From NCBI GenBank assembly GCA_002426555.1, contig DIQU01000009.1, forward strand, positions 1 to 8,096: DNA of 8,096 nucleotides, in the 5' to 3' direction. Positions 1-5,488 of the stretch are shown one piece after another (position 1 is the first letter of the stretch; each line of letters opens with the position of its first letter). The position numbers were made by a program, and so were the translations under genes. The stretch is from Firmicutes bacterium UBA5454. Lineage in GTDB: Bacteria > Bacillota > Clostridia > Caldicoprobacterales > DTU083. The notes under the pieces were generated by a model. That model did not search any database. It saw only the letters and a list, made by a program, of their open reading frames with translations, and was not told the origin of the DNA.

Positions 1-39
1 GTACCCCGCATCCCGCATCTCGTATCCCGTATCCCGTAA
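1..39. repeat. Tandem heptamer repeat, consensus CCCGTAT/CCCGCAT
   Basis: Five contiguous 7-bp units occupy positions 5-39: CCCGCAT, CCCGCAT, CTCGTAT, CCCGTAT and CCCGTAA. Positions 1-4 (GTAC) look like the end of a sixth, diverged unit, so the array may continue beyond the window. It ends 6 bp from the stop codon of the NagB-like gene and so lies in that gene's 3' flank. Divergence between units (C/T at position 5) indicates an old array. Function is unknown. Dispersed heptamer arrays occur in several bacterial lineages as non-coding repeats. Confidence 0.8.
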
Positions 40-45
40 CAGTAT

Positions 46-813
46 CTACAGCAACGAGCTGCTGTCCGGATCCAAATACAATATGGCATTGTCATGGGTT
101 CTTAGAATAGAAGCCGGGCAAGCCTCAGAAATCTCTCCCTGGACTGTATTCTTTACTGCCTGAGCCTTGGTTATTGCAGGTACCATGCAGAAAAGGTTTT
201 CTCCAGCCATTAAAGCAGGAATTGTCAAAGTTAATGCATGGGTCGGAACTAAATCCACTGAAGCAAAGGCCCCGTCATTTACCTGCTGGTTCCTGCAGGC
301 ATCATCCAACTCCACTACTTTAACCAGTTTGGAATCTTTAAAATCCGCAACTGGCGGGTCATTGAATGCTATATGACCATTTTCACCAATTCCCATACAA
401 ATTATATCTATGGTTGTGTTCCCCAGCAACTGGGCGTACCTGTCAGCTTCTACTTCGATATTTGTTGCATTACCATCAATAAAATGAACCGCTTTGAAAG
501 GAACCTTGTCAAAGATTCTAGCTCGCAGGAAATTTCCAAAAGCCTGAGGTGCGTCCTTATCCAGCCCTATGTATTCATCCATGTGAAAAGCAGTGACCCT
601 TTCCCAGGATATTTCTTTATCCGCAACCAGAGCTGCCAGAAACTCATTCTGGGATGGAGCTGCAGCAAATACCATGCTTATCTCTTCTTTTGTAGAAAGT
701 AATTCCTTGATCTTCGCAATAACTTCCACTGCGGCATCCTCACCCATTGCGTCACGGGAATCATAAATTTTTACAAGCAACTTGTCTGCGTTAAACTCTT
801 TTACACTACTCAT
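46..813 (-). CDS. NagB-family glucosamine-6-phosphate deaminase-like protein (non-canonical subfamily)
   Basis: This 255-residue protein has the NagB/RpiA/6PGL fold; E. coli NagB is 266 residues. Recognisable landmarks are HMDEY at 77-81 (D79 aligns with the catalytic Asp72 of E. coli NagB), GIGENGH at 141-147 (H147 aligns with His143), FNDPP at 150-154, and K216, which aligns with the phosphate-binding Lys208. Several key positions differ. The usual TGGTP phosphate loop is replaced by APSQNE around 52-57. Glu148 becomes D152. The NSRFF segment carrying phosphate-binding Arg172 becomes VNDGAF. Asn in place of Asp141 is also found in Bacillus NagB and is not remarkable alone. Family membership is firm, but the GlcN-6-P substrate is doubtful. 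A cytoplasmic sugar-phosphate or amino-sugar isomerase/deaminase is the best guess. The ATG has AAGGA 10 bases upstream. The gene is the last of a minus-strand sugar cluster, 191 bp after the oxidoreductase. Confidence 0.85.
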   Translation of the reverse strand: MSSVKEFNADKLLVKIYDSRDAMGEDAAVEVIAKIKELLSTKEEISMVFAAAPSQNEFLAALVADKEISWERVTAFHMDEYIGLDKDAPQAFGNFLRARIFDKVPFKAVHFIDGNATNIEVEADRYAQLLGNTTIDIICMGIGENGHIAFNDPPVADFKDSKLVKVVELDDACRNQQVNDGAFASVDLVPTHALTLTIPALMAGENLFCMVPAITKAQAVKNTVQGEISEACPASILRTHDNAILYLDPDSSSLL

Positions 814-828
814 TTGATTACATTCCTT

Positions 829-857
829 CCTTGTTTGCTTACCCCTTGTTTGCTTAC
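829..857. repeat. 15-bp tandem duplication in the nagB-like leader
   Basis: Two copies of CCTTGTTTGCTTAC (829-842 and 844-857) are separated by one base. Read on the minus strand, each copy ends in a purine-rich AAGG just upstream of the true ribosome binding site of the NagB-like gene. It looks like a replication-slippage duplication. It could provide a second standby ribosome site, but that is inference. Confidence 0.75.
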
Positions 858-892
858 TATTACATGTTTATAGTTGATACCATTATACTCTC

Positions 893-955
893 TTGTCACC
901 CTGAATTATATGAAGGGTCTAAAAACCAGACTCTTCGCTACGCTCAGAATGACAA
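893..955. repeat. 63-bp palindromic repeat element (GTCATTCTGAGCG family, MITE/REP-like)
   Basis: The element is bounded by 12-bp imperfect terminal inverted repeats, TTGTCACCCTGA (893-904) and TCAGAATGACAA (944-955), matching at 10 of 12 positions. Inside is a second hairpin, GAAGGGTCT (912-920) and AGACTCTTC (928-936), with a 7-base loop. Its only mismatch is a G-T pair that becomes a G-U wobble in plus-strand RNA. The right arm read on the minus strand, TGTCATTCTGAGCGTAGCGA, is a sequence I recall as recurring in many bacterial intergenic regions. The element has no coding capacity. It lies between the oxidoreductase and the NagB-like gene and so would be transcribed if they are co-transcribed. 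Confidence 0.7.
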
Positions 956-975
956 ATTCCGGTGATTTATATGGC

Positions 976-1008
976 TAATTAAGGCTCAAATAGATAATTA
1001 AGGCTCAA
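976..1008. repeat. 19-bp-period direct repeat at the oxidoreductase stop codon
   Basis: TAATTAAGGCTCAA occurs at 976-989 and 995-1008. The second copy contains the TGA stop of the oxidoreductase gene on the minus strand. A slippage duplication of the gene's 3' end is the simplest reading; the extra copy lies outside the reading frame. Confidence 0.75.
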
Positions 1009-1907
1009 TTAGCTCCATTCAGTTTCACTGACCGACCTGTTTCGTAGGATTTAGATGCACAATCCAATAGATCCATGATTTCCAGCGCATCTTCCGGCTT
1101 TGACAAAGCTTCACCAGTCTGGAAGAACTCTCTCATATCATGCAAAAGCTCGGTGTAAAACCAATAAGAATTCACAACAAAGGATTCAATTTTGTTGTCA
1201 CCTTTCAAATTGCCGCCATAGGAATAATCGCTTTCAGTGAGCACCACAACTCCTTGTCTCTTATCAGGATAGCTGACCACAGCAACAGCACCGGCTTCTG
1301 CCTTTAGGACATCTATACTGACTGCGCCGCGCCCCATAGCTCTCTCCAACATTTCAAAACAATGAACTCCGTACCAAATGATACCGCTTCCAACCGGCGG
1401 AACTCCCAACGGACCATAGATATAAGCTTGTTTTGGCTGAGGAATAGCGCTGCTTGCATCAACCAGGTTCTGTGAATATCGCAAAGCTGAAGCAGACAAT
1501 AACGGAATATCATGCTCTTCAGCCAGATCGCAGATCTGCTTTCCATTTTCATAACTGTCAGCCAGGGGTTTGTCAAGGAAAACAGGCTTTTTCAAGTTTA
1601 AACTCAAGATTTTCTTGAAATATTCCAAATGGAGAGACGGATCGTTAATTTCTATCATAATTGCATCACAACCTGCTGCTGCTTCCTTAACGCTGTCAAC
1701 AATTTTTACGCCCCACTCTTCCAACTGTGCTTTACGCTGAGCAAGGATTTCATCATTTGTAAAAGGGGTTAAAAAAGGATAACAGGTAACTACTTCCATT
1801 CCATCTACTTTTAAATCCGCCGGGCAGTCTGGTGCTTGCATTCTGCGTGTAAATTCGATTGAATGACTGGTGTCTAGTCCTACAATACCGATTCTAGTAT
1901 TTTTCAT
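1005..1907 (-). CDS. Gfo/Idh/MocA family NAD(P)-dependent oxidoreductase
   Basis: This 300-residue protein begins with a Rossmann strand-loop, RIGIVGLDTSHS (5-16). The usual third glycine of GxGxxG is replaced by the GLDTSH variant seen in some members of the family. The cofactor-domain signature DKPLADS at 112-118 corresponds to the EKP motif, with Asp in place of Glu. ALRYS at 141-145 and WYGVHCFEM at 178-186 supply the usual active-site region, with H182 a candidate catalytic residue. At 300 residues it is shorter than typical relatives of 330-380. These enzymes oxidise or reduce a hydroxyl or keto group on sugars, inositols or related cyclitols, and the substrate cannot be read from sequence. 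The ATG has AAGGA 9 bases upstream. A dedicated promoter and a cre/LacI-like site precede it. Its location between the kinase and NagB-like genes suggests a role in the same sugar pathway. Confidence 0.88.
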   Translation of the reverse strand: MKNTRIGIVGLDTSHSIEFTRRMQAPDCPADLKVDGMEVVTCYPFLTPFTNDEILAQRKAQLEEWGVKIVDSVKEAAAGCDAIMIEINDPSLHLEYFKKILSLNLKKPVFLDKPLADSYENGKQICDLAEEHDIPLLSASALRYSQNLVDASSAIPQPKQAYIYGPLGVPPVGSGIIWYGVHCFEMLERAMGRGAVSIDVLKAEAGAVAVVSYPDKRQGVVVLTESDYSYGGNLKGDNKIESFVVNSYWFYTELLHDMREFFQTGEALSKPEDALEIMDLLDCASKSYETGRSVKLNGAN

Positions 1908-1934
1908 AGATAAACATCCTTCCTTATTCGTTTG

Positions 1935-1948
1935 TAAAAACGTTTCCT
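1935..1948 (-). promoter_or_regulatory. Candidate cre (CcpA) or LacI-family operator
   Basis: The minus-strand sequence AGGAAACGTTTTTA contains the perfect palindrome AAACGTTT centred on CG (1938-1945). It matches the Bacillus cre pattern TGAAARCGYTTTCW at 11 of 14 positions. It lies roughly 15-25 bases downstream of the predicted transcription start of the oxidoreductase gene, a position where CcpA or a LacI-type repressor would block elongation. Which regulator binds is unknown, and none is encoded intact in the window. Confidence 0.45.
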
Positions 1949-1968
1949 ATAACTGCTTCGTTTCTTTT

Positions 1969-1996
1969 ATTATACAATCTGATTTGTTTTCGTCAA
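1969..1996 (-). promoter_or_regulatory. Sigma-A promoter of the oxidoreductase gene
   Basis: The minus strand reads TTGACG (1996-1991), a 16-bp spacer, then a perfect TATAAT (1974-1969). Transcription would start near 1962, leaving a leader of about 55 bases. Its presence in the 155-bp gap after the kinase means the oxidoreductase, and possibly the NagB-like gene, can be expressed separately from the transporter and kinase. Confidence 0.7.
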
Positions 1997-2062
1997 GCAG
2001 ACCAAACAACAAACATAAGTTTTAAGGTCAACTTCCCTGATGAATCACAGCTCTTAAAATCA

Positions 2063-3160
2063 TTATGCATATTTATTTACAATTTCACACATTGTATCAT
2101 ATTGCTCCAGCATATCCTTAGCCAGCTTGATTTGGCACCTGGCACGATCCAAGTTATGATTGGGTCTGTGGAGTCTGAAATACTTGTCTCCGTTTAGATG
2201 ATCCAAGAGGAAACGTGAAGCCAGTTCTATGGTGATGATTACAGCTCCTAAAGCCATGGTGTCTACTTCTTTCTGGGTTAAAGAACCCTGACAGGCGGTC
2301 ATAAATCCGCGGGTAAACTCCTCGTAATGCTCTATATTCAAGCCCACCTTGGATAGATCCGGTTCATCTTCTACCGCAGTATTGGCTGCAAAACGTATAG
2401 CGTCTCCAAAATCATATGTTGCCAGCCCGGGCATGACGGTATCCAGGTCAATTACACACAATGGTTCCAAGCTGTCCTGATCCATTAAGATATTGTTGTA
2501 TTTCGTGTCATTATGGGTAACCCGCAGAGGGAGTTCTCCCTTATCCAGCAAATCCACCAATGTAGAAGCCAGCTCTCTTTGCTCCTCAAAGAATTTAATC
2601 TCTTCTTTCACGTCCTTAGCTCGTCCAAGGGGATCCAGGGAAACCATTTCAAAGAAAGCATCTAATCGCTTTTTAGTGTTGTGGAAATCAGGGATGGTGA
2701 CAAACAGCCTGTTCATGGGAAGATCCGACAACAGCTCCTGAAACCTTCCAAAGGCATATCCGGCGCTGTATAGGATCTTGCTGTCTTCCACAAAATCAAA
2801 GGCAATGGAATTCTTGACGAAATAACAGACTCTCCAATAATCTCCATCTACAATTGTATAGTTATTTCCTGCTTTGTTGTTAAAGAAGGTTATTATGTCA
2901 CAGGTATCTTTGGTGATCTTCGGTCGTGTATGTACCGATATTTCCTTGATGTTACGCATAACCTTAATGGGTTCCTTAAAAACATAATCATTTATCCTTT
3001 GAAAGATGTATTCTTTTTCTGTGTGGTTGTCAATGCGGAGCAGTACTCGATATGTATCGTTAACATGCCCATTGACGCATTGTGTGAAAGCCTTTAAAGA
3101 ACCGGGCAAAATGTATTGGTCACTTACCTCTTTCAAAGTTTGAATAGTTCTAATGTCCAT
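2063..3160 (-). CDS. NahK-like N-acetylhexosamine/sugar kinase (APH-fold phosphotransferase)
   Basis: This 365-residue protein of the aminoglycoside phosphotransferase (APH) superfamily resembles N-acetylhexosamine 1-kinase (about 359 residues in Bifidobacterium). The Brenner-type catalytic loop is THNDTKYNN (215-223), with D218 the expected catalytic base. The metal-binding region CVIDLDTVMPG (235-245) follows, then YDFGDAIR (249-256). Such enzymes phosphorylate GlcNAc/GalNAc at C1 with ATP in the cytoplasm; homologs are often mislabelled mucin desulfatase. An in-frame TTG lies 9 bases upstream, but the ribosome site GAGAGGGG (3171-3178) is only one base from that TTG and 10 bases from ATG at 3160, so I chose ATG. 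The gene follows the MFS transporter by 84 bp and probably phosphorylates the imported sugar. Superfamily membership is certain; the exact substrate and the phosphorylated position are inferred. Confidence 0.88.
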   Translation of the reverse strand: MDIRTIQTLKEVSDQYILPGSLKAFTQCVNGHVNDTYRVLLRIDNHTEKEYIFQRINDYVFKEPIKVMRNIKEISVHTRPKITKDTCDIITFFNNKAGNNYTIVDGDYWRVCYFVKNSIAFDFVEDSKILYSAGYAFGRFQELLSDLPMNRLFVTIPDFHNTKKRLDAFFEMVSLDPLGRAKDVKEEIKFFEEQRELASTLVDLLDKGELPLRVTHNDTKYNNILMDQDSLEPLCVIDLDTVMPGLATYDFGDAIRFAANTAVEDEPDLSKVGLNIEHYEEFTRGFMTACQGSLTQKEVDTMALGAVIITIELASRFLLDHLNGDKYFRLHRPNHNLDRARCQIKLAKDMLEQYDTMCEIVNKYA

Positions 3161-3170
3161 GAGTGACAAT

Positions 3171-3178
3171 CCCCTCTC
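3171..3178 (-). promoter_or_regulatory. Ribosome binding site deciding the kinase start
   Basis: GAGAGGGG on the minus strand lies 10 bases before ATG at 3160 and only one base from the longer-frame TTG at 3169. The spacing excludes the TTG and trims the protein by three residues. Confidence 0.75.
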
Positions 3179-3219
3179 AATTAACTTGTTATATTTATTG
3201 CTTATTCTTCTACCATATT

Positions 3220-3248
3220 ATTTTATATCGACTTGATGTGATACTCAA
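3220..3248 (-). promoter_or_regulatory. Possible secondary promoter for the kinase
   Basis: TTGAGT (3248-3243), a 17-bp spacer and TAAAAT (3225-3220) are read on the minus strand, with the -35 box overlapping the MFS stop codon. The match is moderate. The 84-bp gap equally allows read-through from the MFS promoter. Confidence 0.35.
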
Positions 3249-3258
3249 TCTACATCAA
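3233..3258. other. Inverted repeat across the MFS stop codon
   Basis: TTGATGT (3233-3239) and ACATCAA (3252-3258) form perfect 7-bp arms with a 12-base loop containing the MFS TGA stop. There is no T-run after it on the minus strand, so it is not a standard terminator. It could be an intercistronic mRNA hairpin or a protein-binding site overlapping the secondary promoter. Confidence 0.4.
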
Positions 3259-4525
3259 AATGCTCTATATTTTCTGTCTTTTTGGGAGGTTTTGAATCCC
3301 CATGTTTTACGAACAGCATGGTGCAAAAGGACAACAGAGAAAACACTACTGCGTAGGGGAACAAAGTTCTATATGAGATCTTCTCCAATAGTAAGCCTGA
3401 AAAAATCGGGGTAAATATCTGGGCTGCCATGGAGAAGGTGTAATAATATCCCGTATATTTTCCCACATCGCCTCTGCGGCTCATCTCAACTACCATGGGA
3501 TAGGAATTGACGTTGATTGCTGCCCATCCTATACCGGTGAAAGCAAAGACTACATTGATCCAGGAAGAGTATTCTACAAAAAGATAACCGACAAAATAGG
3601 AAATGGTCATCATAAGGATACCAATCAAGATGGTTTTCTTACGACCTATGGTGCTGGCTATCATGCCAATCGGAATATAACTGACGATAGCAGCAGCACC
3701 GGCTACCATAAGGGAGTTGGCAAAGCTGCCCCCCGTTAAACCCCAAACTTCACCGGCATAACGAGAATAAGCAGTGGTAACAGCATTATATGCGGTAAAC
3801 CACAGAAATATTGATGCCAGAAGTAAGACTAAGCTTTTCATCACTTCTTTGGGCAAAGGTCCTGTAGCTTCTTTTACATTTGCCTTATCCGCTTCAGTAT
3901 CAGTTGATATAGAATCTGCCATTTCCGCAGCCAGCTTTTTCTCTCGAATGGTTAAAATCAGGATGACCACAGAAACCACCATCAATAATGCTGCCAAGGC
4001 AAATATTATAGTGTAATCCGGATTGCTTTCTTTTTTTACCAACAGGCTGATCAGCCCCAGGGCAATTATGTAACCTACAGCCCCCATCAGATTGATAACC
4101 GCATTTGCTTTGCTGCGGAGAGGTTTTGGTGTTAAATCAGGCATCAATGCCACAGCAGGCGAGCGATAACTTCCCATAGCAAGCAGAGTAGCTCCCAAGG
4201 CTATGAAAAACATGGGGAAATTAACTGTCTGATCTGCTCTGGGAATAATCATCATGAATATGACGGCAAAAAATGTTCCTATAATGATAAAAGGAGTTCT
4301 TTTTCCAAATCGAGTGTCTACCCTGTCAGACCAAGCTCCAAACAGCGGCAGGAGGAATAAGGCAAGTACATTGTCCACAGCCATAATAGCACCAGTGAGC
4401 GTTTCTCCCAATTGGAATGTATTCTTTAACATCAAAGGAATAACACTGTCATAGAGCTGCCAGAATGCAGATATAGATAGAAATGCAAAACCAATAAGTG
4501 CTGTTCGTTTATAATTCAGTTTCAC
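3245..4525 (-). CDS. MFS sugar transporter (SLC45/GPH-like)
   Basis: This 426-residue integral membrane protein has about 12 predicted helices. Two six-helix halves are split by a charged cytoplasmic loop near 193-228. The MFS motif A, GAWSDRVDTRFGKRTPF (63-79), lies between helices 2 and 3 and is the form typical of sugar:cation symporter-type MFS proteins. The start is GTG at 4525, with AAGGGGG 7 bases upstream; no ATG serves this frame. It is the first gene of the sugar cluster and presumably imports the substrate of the kinase that follows. A promoter lies 93 bases upstream, and a 14-codon leader frame lies between promoter and start. Substrate specificity cannot be assigned beyond a sugar or glycoside, possibly an amino sugar given its neighbours. 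Confidence 0.88.
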   Translation of the reverse strand: MKLNYKRTALIGFAFLSISAFWQLYDSVIPLMLKNTFQLGETLTGAIMAVDNVLALFLLPLFGAWSDRVDTRFGKRTPFIIIGTFFAVIFMMIIPRADQTVNFPMFFIALGATLLAMGSYRSPAVALMPDLTPKPLRSKANAVINLMGAVGYIIALGLISLLVKKESNPDYTIIFALAALLMVVSVVILILTIREKKLAAEMADSISTDTEADKANVKEATGPLPKEVMKSLVLLLASIFLWFTAYNAVTTAYSRYAGEVWGLTGGSFANSLMVAGAAAIVSYIPIGMIASTIGRKKTILIGILMMTISYFVGYLFVEYSSWINVVFAFTGIGWAAINVNSYPMVVEMSRRGDVGKYTGYYYTFSMAAQIFTPIFSGLLLEKISYRTLFPYAVVFSLLSFCTMLFVKHGDSKPPKKTENIEHFDVD

Positions 4526-4541
4526 AGATATGCCCCCTTTT

Positions 4542-4586
4542 TTATTCTATATTATTATCTTTAGCAAGTTTTTTCTTCTGATCCAT
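4542..4586 (-). other. Possible 14-codon leader ORF before the MFS gene
   Basis: The ATG at 4586 opens a frame encoding MDQKKKLAKDNNIE and ending in TAA at 4542, four bases before the MFS ribosome site. It lies fully inside the predicted MFS leader. A GGGTGAGG stretch sits just upstream but closer to the ATG than is ideal. It may be a translated leader or chance. Confidence 0.2.
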
Positions 4587-4617
4587 ATCCTCACCCGCTT
4601 TATATTTTTATATATCC

Positions 4618-4646
4618 ATTATAGCCACGATAGACAGTTTTCACAA
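4618..4646 (-). promoter_or_regulatory. Sigma-A promoter of the MFS-kinase genes
   Basis: The minus strand shows TTGTGA (4646-4641), a 17-bp spacer and a perfect TATAAT (4623-4618). This gives a leader of about 85 bases before the GTG start. The -35 box overlaps the broken end of the LysR-like remnant, so this promoter seems to have arisen at, or been brought to, the rearrangement junction. Confidence 0.65.
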
Positions 4647-4868
4647 GAACAACGAGAGATTTGAATCTTGTATTCGATCCACAAAGGATAGTTCTGCACA
4701 AACTCATTTCTTCCTATAGCTGAAAAAGCCGGGACCTGTATTGCTAGATTCGACACAGCCCGTGAAGAATACATATACGGAGATATACTTATTGCAAACC
4801 GTGGGAACCCACTTGTGGATTTTGTTGATTTTATCGGCGCTTGTCAGGAACAACTTAATTTTACTTAG
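4636..4868 (+). pseudogene. Remnant of a LysR-type transcriptional regulator (C-terminal effector domain)
   Basis: Plus-strand reading gives protein-like segments in different frames. They are SFHKNNERFES (from 4636), LNLVFDPQRIVLHKLISSY (4661-4717), and FLPIAEKAG through DFVDFIGACQEQLNFT (4707-4865, TAG at 4866-4868). Their order and wording resemble the end of LysR-family substrate-binding domains, where a VFE...KLIS segment is followed by GIAFLP and a final NP...FIDF helix. No DNA-binding half is present. The missing GLGIA-like stretch lies at TTTCTTCC (4707-4714), read in both frames, as if a deletion between two copies of that octamer joined them. The remnant ends tail-to-tail with the ECF gene, overlapping it by 3 bp. 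Family assignment rests on recalled motif order and is moderate. That this is decayed coding sequence is more secure than its identity. Confidence 0.5.
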
Positions 4869-5383
4869 CTGTTCAGTTGTCTGTCTATTCGAAGCTCGTT
4901 AAAGACTGTGGATTTACTCAGTGCTTTAATCAAAACAAAAGCAATAGCTGCATCTACTAAATGATGAAGCATAGTACCCACACCGGTTACCACAAATATC
5001 TTATAAGGATCAAAGGGCACAAAGGGCAGAACAACAAGCACTTCCAGCCACCCGTGAACAGGTGCAGTTATAAGAAATGCTATTTTTACGGAAACGCCTT
5101 TTTTAATCATGGCACCACCTGCCAAGGCTACAAAAACATGCATAAAAGCTCTGGCTCCAATCAAAGGACCCAAGTTGAGAAAGAAACCCAAAGCAGAACC
5201 AAGTCCAACCATAACTGCTGCCCAGGGACCCAGTAACATGGATAAAAACATTGGCACGTGAGAACCTAAAGTTGCAGAAAAAGGATCATACATAACTTTA
5301 AATACAACAACAAAGGGTATCAATATAGCTAATGCAGTTAGCAGTGCTGTTACAGTCAGTCTCTTAGTATTCATTGTGTTCAT
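4865..5383 (-). CDS. niaX: ECF transporter S component, niacin type
   Basis: This 172-residue, very hydrophobic protein has about five to six membrane helices and the size of an energy-coupling factor S component. The N-terminal helix (residues 7-27, with a small-residue ALLTALAIL face) is where S components pack against EcfT. The segment SHVPMFLSMLLGPWAAVMVGLGSALG (from residue 41) resembles that of NiaX niacin transporters. It would bind niacin at the cell surface and work with an EcfAAT module encoded elsewhere. The first ATG is chosen because GGAGG lies 7 bases upstream; a second Met follows at codon 4. It is transcribed alone from a strong promoter, and the NiaR-like palindrome in that promoter supports niacin over other vitamins. 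It could instead serve another vitamin. Confidence 0.8.
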   Translation of the reverse strand: MNTMNTKRLTVTALLTALAILIPFVVVFKVMYDPFSATLGSHVPMFLSMLLGPWAAVMVGLGSALGFFLNLGPLIGARAFMHVFVALAGGAMIKKGVSVKIAFLITAPVHGWLEVLVVLPFVPFDPYKIFVVTGVGTMLHHLVDAAIAFVLIKALSKSTVFNELRIDRQLNS

Positions 5384-5412
5384 AAGAAAGCCTCCATAAA
5401 TAATTTATTATA

Positions 5413-5441
5413 ATCATAGCAGGTGTATATACAGCTGTCAA
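5413..5441 (-). promoter_or_regulatory. Strong sigma-A promoter of niaX
   Basis: A perfect TTGACA -35 (5441-5436), 17-bp spacer and TATGAT -10 (5418-5413) are preceded by a TGC extended -10 element. This is the best promoter in the window. The leader is only about 20-25 bases and ends with GGAGG at 5395-5391. Confidence 0.85.
5419..5438. promoter_or_regulatory. Candidate NiaR operator in the niaX promoter
   Basis: A 20-bp imperfect palindrome, with arms GCAGGTGTAT and ATACAGCTGT, matches its own reverse complement at 16 of 20 positions. It fills the promoter spacer and touches both boxes. The ACAGGTGT/ACACCTGT-type half-sites agree with my recollection of the niacin-responsive repressor NiaR (YrxA) motif in Firmicutes. 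A repressor bound here would exclude RNA polymerase when niacin is plentiful. Confidence 0.6.
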
Positions 5442-5452
5442 GAAATTCTTGC

Positions 5453-5488
5453 AGTACACAATTGCTATACAATTGCCCATAGTACACC
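5453..5488. repeat. Nested short direct repeats upstream of niaX
   Basis: ACAATTGC occurs at 5458-5465 and 5469-5476, an 11-bp period of about one helical turn. These are flanked by AGTACAC at 5453-5459 and 5481-5487. The group lies just upstream of the niaX -35 box. It may be a regulator site or chance. Confidence 0.3.

Noticed and set aside
1..39. CRISPR array
   Set aside because: The units are 7-bp contiguous repeats without spacers and do not resemble CRISPR repeats.
373..702. Plus-strand open frame of 109 codons inside the NagB-like gene
   Set aside because: It is antisense to a clearly conserved gene, lacks a ribosome site and shows no recognisable motif.
882..910. Promoter for the NagB-like gene using TATAAT at 887-882 or 910-905
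   Set aside because: Neither -10 box has an acceptable -35 at 16-18 bp; the corresponding hexamers are TATAAT and GAGTCT.
2020..2059. TTTTAAG/CTTAAAA inverted repeat after the kinase as a terminator
   Set aside because: The 7-bp AT-rich stem with a 26-base loop is too weak, and the T-rich stretch after it is interrupted.
3161..3169. TTG start giving the kinase three extra residues
   Set aside because: The GAGAGGGG ribosome site is only one base from this TTG but 10 bases from the ATG at 3160.
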